Shown here: positions 63,927 to 64,000 of the stretch, in pieces
How positions within the stretch are numbered: position 1 is the stretch's first letter
How the letters are laid out: each line of letters opens with the position of its first letter
Source of the DNA: Agrobacterium tumefaciens
GTDB taxonomy: Bacteria; Pseudomonadota; Alphaproteobacteria; Rhizobiales; Rhizobiaceae
Assembly (NCBI GenBank): GCA_025559845.1
Contig: CP048469.1
Location: forward strand, 1,612,001 to 1,676,000
DNA: 64,000 bases
Direction of reading: 5' to 3'
The notes under the pieces: generated by a model
Seen by the model: the letters and a program-made list of their open reading frames with translations, nothing else
Told to the model about the DNA's origin: nothing
The model's database searches: none
Translations under genes and position numbers: made by a program

Positions 63927-64000
63927 CTGCCCTCTTCCCTCATCGACATCAGACCATGCCCCCTTCAGGAGAACAACAGCCCGCTTACTCCTCGTCCTGC

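Noticed and set aside
63984..64000. Possible end of a minus-strand gene (codons for QDEE then TAA)
   Set aside because: Only four codons are visible before the edge, which is too little to support a gene.

Overview
The window is chromosomal DNA of an alphaproteobacterium. It most likely comes from the Rhizobiaceae (Agrobacterium/Rhizobium group). This is inferred from GC-rich coding bias, the tpiA-secG-pyrG and trpD-trpC-moaC-moeA blocks, a malic enzyme fused to a phosphotransacetylase-like domain, BluB under a cobalamin riboswitch, twin DUF1127 microproteins, a DUF2865 protein and a trigger factor with a Lys/Ala-rich tail. No phage, transposase or CRISPR array was seen.

Layout. 0-7.7 kb: pyrG (5' part only), secG, tpiA, a secreted alpha/beta hydrolase, parE, a phospholipase D family protein and a double-receiver response regulator whose first receiver carries Asn at the phosphorylation site. 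7.8-13.6 kb: a dimethylglycine/sarcosine dehydrogenase-like flavoprotein, a large MscS-family channel and a small GlsB-type membrane protein. 13.7-17 kb: tRNA-Lys(CTT) followed by small secreted or membrane orphans, then a PACE-type efflux protein. 17-22 kb: a hydrolase and a four-gene Mla-type lipid transport operon (permease with STAS domain, ATPase, MCE protein, lipoprotein). 22-37 kb: dipeptide epimerase, LpxH-like phosphoesterase, malic enzyme, DUF2865 protein, riboswitch-controlled bluB, TolB-like propeller, VOC protein, NAD synthetase, LTA-synthase-like phosphoglycerol transferase, DUF1003 protein, SthA transhydrogenase and an envelope protein.

37.4-39 kb is an AT-rich island with one PD-(D/E)XK nuclease-like gene of foreign character. 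39-45.5 kb: trigger factor, tRNA-Leu(TAG), two DUF1127 microgenes sharing an upstream element, trmFO and glutathione-dependent formaldehyde dehydrogenase. 45.7-49.8 kb holds the most unusual locus: a GNAT-like protein that appears to start at CTG, an acyl carrier protein, an AMP-forming ligase and a fold-type-III PLP decarboxylase. The last three are tightly linked and resemble a machine that loads an amino acid on a carrier protein and decarboxylates it there.

49.8-55 kb: a minus-strand block coaD, two cyclophilins, queA, tgt (lacking two of three zinc cysteines) and pabB. 55.2-55.8 kb: three tiny putative membrane proteins. 56-61.8 kb: ppiD, trpD, trpC, moaC, moeA, with overlapping or near-overlapping junctions from trpD on. 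62-64 kb: a GGDEF protein and a pyridoxamine-phosphate-oxidase-like protein.
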